In this document: positions 7,090 to 8,104 of the stretch, one piece after another | How the letters are laid out: every line of letters begins with the position of its first letter | How positions within the stretch are numbered: position 1 is the stretch's first letter | Assembly: GCA_030605805.1 (NCBI GenBank) | Contig: JAUWHQ010000025.1 | Location: 1 to 8,104, forward strand | Reading direction: 5' to 3' | From: Methanosarcinales archaeon | Lineage (GTDB): Archaea; Halobacteriota; Methanosarcinia; Methanosarcinales; Methanogasteraceae | DNA length: 8,104 bases | Notes under the pieces: generated by a model | Databases searched by the model: none | What the model was told of the DNA's origin: nothing | The model's input: the letters and a program-made list of their open reading frames with translations, nothing else | Translations under genes and position numbers: made by a program

Positions 7090-7345
7090 TCACGAGTTCC
7101 TCCGGGCATATTCAATACTGAATCGCTTAACGCCCATGGCAGCGTGCTCCACAAGGACTCTGCCACCACCCGGGCTTTCATTCTTTATTCCCGAGTTCAA
7201 CTCCTGTTTCATACATTTGAGTCCGCGCTTCATTTTGAAATTCTTCCCCGAAACTCTCTATCAGTTCGTTAAATTTGGATGCGGATAACCCGGTCATGGC
7301 TTTTATCAGCCTATCGTCGCCTAACGCTCGATCAATGTTCAGCAT
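7090..7345 (-). pseudogene. Remnant of IS5-like transposase, N-terminal part only, frameshifted
   Basis: From ATG at 7345 the minus strand encodes 55 residues, ending at the TGA at 7178-7180. They resemble the N-terminal helix-turn-helix region of IS5-type DDE transposases: MLNIDRAL, then DDRLIKAMTGLSASKFNELIESF, the usual RLxRALTGLxxxEFExLxxxF pattern. The next expected motif, a GGGR stretch, appears in the +1 frame as ESPGGGRV (around 7157-7180), so a single frameshift separates them. That second frame stops at 7090-7092, and no catalytic DDE domain follows. The gene is therefore truncated to about 80-90 codons and shifted, and cannot make an active enzyme. The family call rests on pattern recognition only. 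Confidence 0.55.
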
Positions 7346-7350
7346 ATTTT

Positions 7351-7366
7351 ATGAGATATATCTCAT
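7351..7366. promoter_or_regulatory. Perfect 16-bp palindrome upstream of the transposase remnant
   Basis: ATGAGATATATCTCAT is a perfect palindrome that starts 5 bp upstream of the remnant's ATG (minus strand) and lies in an A/T-rich stretch (7345-7382). Its position and TATA-like core suggest a transposase promoter or a self-control site, now orphaned. No other role is evident. Confidence 0.4.
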
Positions 7367-7400
7367 TTAATTTAAGGCTTTTTGATGGAACTGAACGCTA

Positions 7401-7430
7401 ATTGGCAACAAGTCTATTATGCATAACTCC
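7401..7430 (-). repeat. Outer end of the decayed IS element
   Basis: Read inward on the minus strand from 7430, the sequence is GGAGTTATGCATAATAG followed by ACTTGTTGCC, which looks like an IS terminal repeat placed about 85 bp ahead of the transposase start. About 15 of 22 positions match the inward-reading right end of the MITE-like element at 7072-7051. The matching opposite end of this IS is not found; it was lost with the rest of the transposase. The end stops 5 bp from the stop codon of the hydrolase gene. Confidence 0.45.
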
Positions 7431-7435
7431 TTTAG

Positions 7436-8104
7436 TCACAGCACCAATTCCATGCCGTCGTATCCGAGATTCCACTGCTTCACAGCCACATCATGCGGCG
7501 GGAACAGGTGGCTTAGGTGTGTCATCACCATCTCCTTCGCATGCAGTTCTGATGCCAGTTCCTCGGCTTCTGCCGTGTTCATGTGCTTCTTAAGATTGAA
7601 GATCGGCGGCGCAATCGCATCGCATATCAGGATGTCTGGGTCTCGCATGACCCCGATGCTGCGCTCCGGGATCTGCTTATTGGTGTCTCCGGTGATAACG
7701 AGTTTTTTATCGCTGCTTTGCACAATAACACCAGTAGATTCGGAAAGCGGTGGATGACAGACGAGAAATAACGTGAATTCAAGACCGATGAGATGAAACG
7801 GCTCATAAGCGACCACATTGTGCCGCACCGGATTCATAAAATACAAATATTGCAGTATATAATCCAATGTATCTTTTAATCCATAGACATTTACACGATC
7901 CTGAACCCGGTAGAACTCGCCGAACCCGGCATAGTGATCGTAATGTCCGTGCGTCCAGATTACGCCATCGATATGGTCTATTCCAAACTTCAGGAGTTGA
8001 TGCCGAAGATCAGGTCCCGTATCGATCAGAACACGTCCCTCGTCGGATTCGATCAGAATTGAAAAGCGCAATCGTGCACTCCTGCCTCCTGAAAGCGCAT
8101 CGAG
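7436..8104 (-). CDS. PhnP-like metallo-beta-lactamase-fold hydrolase, N-terminus cut by window edge
   Basis: The minus frame is open from the window edge to a TGA at 7436-7438, giving 222 visible residues. A TTG at 8071 could be taken as the start, but in-frame coding continues upstream with ALSGGRSARLRFSILIESDEG, the expected family sequence, so the true start and the N-terminal glycine-rich loop lie beyond the window. The metal-binding motif is THGHYDHYAG (H52, H54, D56, H57 in the visible part). It is followed by H117 (VCHPP), D140 (ITGDTN) and a late His in THLSH (about 196-199). This is the two-metal site of PhnP/RNase Z-type phosphodiesterases. Members hydrolyse phosphodiesters such as cyclic ribose phosphates, but the substrate of archaeal members is mostly unknown. 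It converges on treT across transposon debris and shows no functional tie to the trehalose genes. Confidence 0.88.
   Translation of the reverse strand, partial: LDALSGGRSARLRFSILIESDEGRVLIDTGPDLRHQLLKFGIDHIDGVIWTHGHYDHYAGFGEFYRVQDRVNVYGLKDTLDYILQYLYFMNPVRHNVVAYEPFHLIGLEFTLFLVCHPPLSESTGVIVQSSDKKLVITGDTNKQIPERSIGVMRDPDILICDAIAPPIFNLKKHMNTAEAEELASELHAKEMVMTHLSHLFPPHDVAVKQWNLGYDGMELVL

Larger units (their letters stand above)
6786..7435. other. 650-bp region without an intact gene between treT and the hydrolase gene
   Basis: The region separates two convergent genes and is filled mostly by mobile-element debris: the MITE-like element (6813-7076), the transposase remnant (7090-7345), a palindrome (7351-7366) and an IS end (7401-7430). 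No tRNA, small conserved ORF or clear T-rich terminator for either gene was seen. Short open frames on the plus strand here, such as 7078-7272, are antisense to the transposase remnant and are not supported. Confidence 0.6.

Noticed and set aside
7436..8071. TTG at 8071 as the start of the hydrolase gene
   Set aside because: The frame remains open to the window edge and its upstream residues fit the family, while the start proposed would cut off the conserved N-terminal strand.

Overview
The window looks like a piece of archaeal chromosome, most likely from a methanogen- or ANME-related euryarchaeote. The lineage is an inference. It rests on a TreT-type trehalose synthase close to the Thermococcales enzyme, heavy use of AGG/AGA/CGG and ATA codons, TATA-like boxes in the one divergent promoter region, GGAGG/GAGGT ribosome-binding sites, and remnants of an IS5-like transposon. 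No rRNA, tRNA or CRISPR array is visible.

Layout. (1) 1-3307, minus strand: a two-gene unit, transcribed right to left. A GT4 glycosyltransferase (3307-2261) is followed after 17 bp by a GH65 alpha-glucoside phosphorylase, which runs off the left edge and lacks only its extreme C-terminus. (2) 3308-3471: a 164-bp divergent promoter region with TATA-like elements for both directions and a perfect 12-bp palindrome. (3) 3472-6785, plus strand: a tight three-gene operon. A GT4 glycosyltransferase with trehalose-synthase-like N-terminal motifs is followed after 12 bp by a small duplicated-domain protein that resembles DUF5752. That gene overlaps by 4 bp (ATGA) a clear trehalose glycosyltransferring synthase, TreT. 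(4) 6786-7435: 650 bp without an intact gene. It holds a roughly 255-bp MITE-like element with nested inverted repeats (including two opposed CACAGAGG-type repeats) and the decayed 5' end of an IS5-like transposase with its outer IS end. (5) 7436-8104, minus strand: a PhnP-like metallo-beta-lactamase-fold hydrolase that runs off the right edge; its true start lies outside the window.

How the genes may work together. TreT makes trehalose from NDP-glucose and glucose. GH65 enzymes phosphorolyse (or make, in reverse) alpha-linked glucose disaccharides such as trehalose, kojibiose, maltose or nigerose, releasing beta-glucose 1-phosphate. Two further GT4 enzymes and the DUF5752-like protein share the same divergent locus. 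The simplest reading is a compatible-solute or alpha-glucoside cassette with synthesis on one side and reversible phosphorolysis on the other. The DUF5752-like protein, translationally coupled to TreT and flanked by two GT4 enzymes, is the least understood part and the best candidate for an undescribed regulatory or structural subunit. The two extra GT4 acceptors and the GH65 linkage cannot be read from this sequence alone.
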